From contig BPHJ01000001.1 in the NCBI GenBank assembly GCA_026003475.1, positions 320,545 to 384,544 on the forward strand: a DNA stretch of 64,000 nucleotides, written 5' to 3'. The stretch comes from Candidatus Kapaibacterium sp. GTDB taxonomy: Bacteria; Bacteroidota; Ignavibacteria; Kapaibacteriales; NICIL-2. The translations under genes were made by a program, and so were the position numbers. Below, one piece after another: positions 63,359-64,000 of the stretch. The notes beneath the pieces were generated by a model. It did not search any database. It worked only from the letters and a program-made list of their open reading frames with translations, and was not told the origin of the DNA. Numbering within the stretch: position 1 is the stretch's first letter; every line of letters starts with the position of its first letter.

Positions 63359-63804
63359 GCTTTTGTGGAAGGAAGTGAAAGTGATAGCTCGCACTCAGCG
63401 TAGGCAGTGGCAGTCTCGTAGAGCCGCACTTGCAGCCGCTCCAAATTCTCGTACCGCCGAAGCTGCTGGGCAAGGTGATCGGCGATCCATCGGCAGATGT
63501 TCTCGACCGTTGTGGTGAAGGGAACGTGGACCACTTTGAAGTCCGGGTGATCGCGGAAAAAACGCTGCATGACTTCATCGCCGCTGTCGCACAGGAACGC
63601 ATGGTCGAGCATCGCAACGATGGGCTCGACTGCTGCTGCCAGGTCGTAGAAATCCATGACCATACCATTGGCATCGGGTGTGCCGACAATGGCAACGCGC
63701 ATGCGGTAGGAATGGCCGTGGATGTTGGAGCAATGCCCGGCGTGGAAGGGGAGGCGATGCCCCATTTCCCACCGAAACTCTTTGGCGATGGTCAGCGTGC
63801 TCAT
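63355..63804 (-). CDS. queD: 6-carboxy-tetrahydropterin synthase (QueD)
   Basis: A 149-residue PTPS-family enzyme; ATG at 63804 is set by an ATGA overlap with queF. Zinc ligands are His in MGHRLP and the pair in NIHGHSY; Cys in HAGHCSN is the catalytic position used by QueD-type enzymes. EAxAY-like (YETATAYAE) is the C-terminal signature. It makes the pterin precursor of queuosine. With queF next to it the queuosine role is secure; no PTPS-III folate variant is indicated. Confidence 0.93.
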   Translation of the reverse strand: MSTLTIAKEFRWEMGHRLPFHAGHCSNIHGHSYRMRVAIVGTPDANGMVMDFYDLAAAVEPIVAMLDHAFLCDSGDEVMQRFFRDHPDFKVVHVPFTTTVENICRWIADHLAQQLRRYENLERLQVRLYETATAYAECELSLSLPSTKA

Positions 63805-64000
63805 TGACTTGTAGGGCGTTTGTAGGTTGCTTCGATGATCGAGTGAATGCCGCCGCGGGTGCGCCACTCAGTTGTAACGGTCATTTCGTCGGGGTCGCAG
63901 GCAGCTACCAAGTCGTCGAGAATTTTGTTGGTGACCGCTTCGTAGAAAATGCCTTCGTTACGGTAGCCGAGGAAGTAGTACTTGAGCGATTTGAGCTCGA
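63801..64000 (-). CDS. queF: NADPH-dependent 7-cyano-7-deazaguanine reductase, C-terminal part
   Basis: The frame reads from the right edge of the window to a stop at 63801-63803. The 65 or so residues seen begin ELKSLKYYFLGYRNEG, followed by EAVTNKILDDLVAACDP and RGGIHSIIEA, characteristic of QueF, which reduces preQ0 to preQ1. The N-terminal part, with the catalytic Cys, lies outside. Its stop overlaps queD as ATGA, giving a queF-queD pair for queuosine tRNA modification. Confidence 0.9.
   Translation of the reverse strand, partial: ELKSLKYYFLGYRNEGIFYEAVTNKILDDLVAACDPDEMTVTTEWRTRGGIHSIIEATYKRPTSQ

Noticed and set aside
1-64000. CRISPR array, prophage, transposon or integron
   Set aside because: No direct-repeat array, integrase, transposase or phage gene was seen; all recognisable genes are chromosomal house-keeping or envelope genes.

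Overview
The window is a gene-dense, GC-rich (roughly 55-60%, estimated by eye) stretch of chromosome from a Gram-negative bacterium. It encodes lipid A genes (lpxB, lpxK), an OmpA-like protein, RlpA, LolD and MlaF-like ATPases. Two large secreted proteins end in type IX secretion (T9SS) sorting domains. The arginine genes include the N-acylornithine carbamoyltransferase that replaces ordinary OTCase in Bacteroidota, and possible TAnnTTTG-type promoters are present. Together these point to the Bacteroidota/Chlorobiota (FCB) group, perhaps an Ignavibacteria- or Kapabacteria-like lineage. This assignment is inference; no rRNA gene is present. I recognised no tRNA, rRNA, CRISPR array, insertion sequence or prophage, so this is core chromosome rather than an island.

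Layout. 1-6.3 kb: end of a MacB/FtsX-type permease, a GH3 hexosaminidase, a DUF3108 protein with a CtpA-type protease, a DUF1573 protein and an HNH protein. 6.3-13.9 kb (minus): a T9SS-secreted beta-propeller/anchor protein translationally coupled to an OmpA-like protein, then a two-domain oxidoreductase. 14.0-15.2 kb: rtcB. 15.3-22.4 kb (minus): a seven-gene arginine operon (GNAT acyltransferase-argG-argC-argF'-argB-argE-like-argH) whose leader holds an Arg-codon-rich small ORF followed by an intrinsic terminator, i.e. a classical attenuator. 22.6-27.6 kb (plus): thiolase, isocitrate dehydrogenase, M3 oligopeptidase, exonuclease. 27.6-31.0 kb (minus): YihY, Tat-exported superoxide dismutase, RluB, GT9. 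31.0-32.7 kb (plus): two kynurenine-branch enzymes (nbaC, nbaD). 32.6-37.1 kb (minus): RlpA, Hpt, TilS with a long disordered N-terminus, DusB. 37.2-42.4 kb (plus): BatA/VWA protein, second T9SS propeller protein, J-domain-like protein. 42.5-46.6 kb: rplM-rpsI-rpsB-tsf-pyrH-frr translation cluster. 46.6-51.4 kb: SRAP protein, lpxB, DUF374 acyltransferase, lpxK, C26 amidohydrolase, membrane protein. 51.4-52.8 kb (minus): rsmB. 52.9-60.1 kb (plus): lolD, small membrane protein, hslVU, VWA protein, three ATPase domains of ABC systems, cobalamin adenosyltransferase. 60.1-64.0 kb (minus): queF-queD-gltX-lipoprotein-NtrC-family regulator.

Organisation. Most co-directional neighbours overlap by exactly ATGA (or GTGA/TGATG), and Shine-Dalgarno sequences are usually weak, so translational coupling seems to be the rule. 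Several convergent pairs overlap at their 3' ends, one by 70 bp, leaving no room for conventional terminators.

The main discovery is the arginine operon: a leader peptide with five CGA arginine codons within seven codons precedes a 12-bp terminator stem and U-rich tract just before the first structural gene. The encoded carbamoyltransferase has Ala at the residue that separates acetyl- from succinyl-ornithine enzymes. This suggests arginine synthesis through N-succinylated intermediates under ribosome-mediated attenuation.
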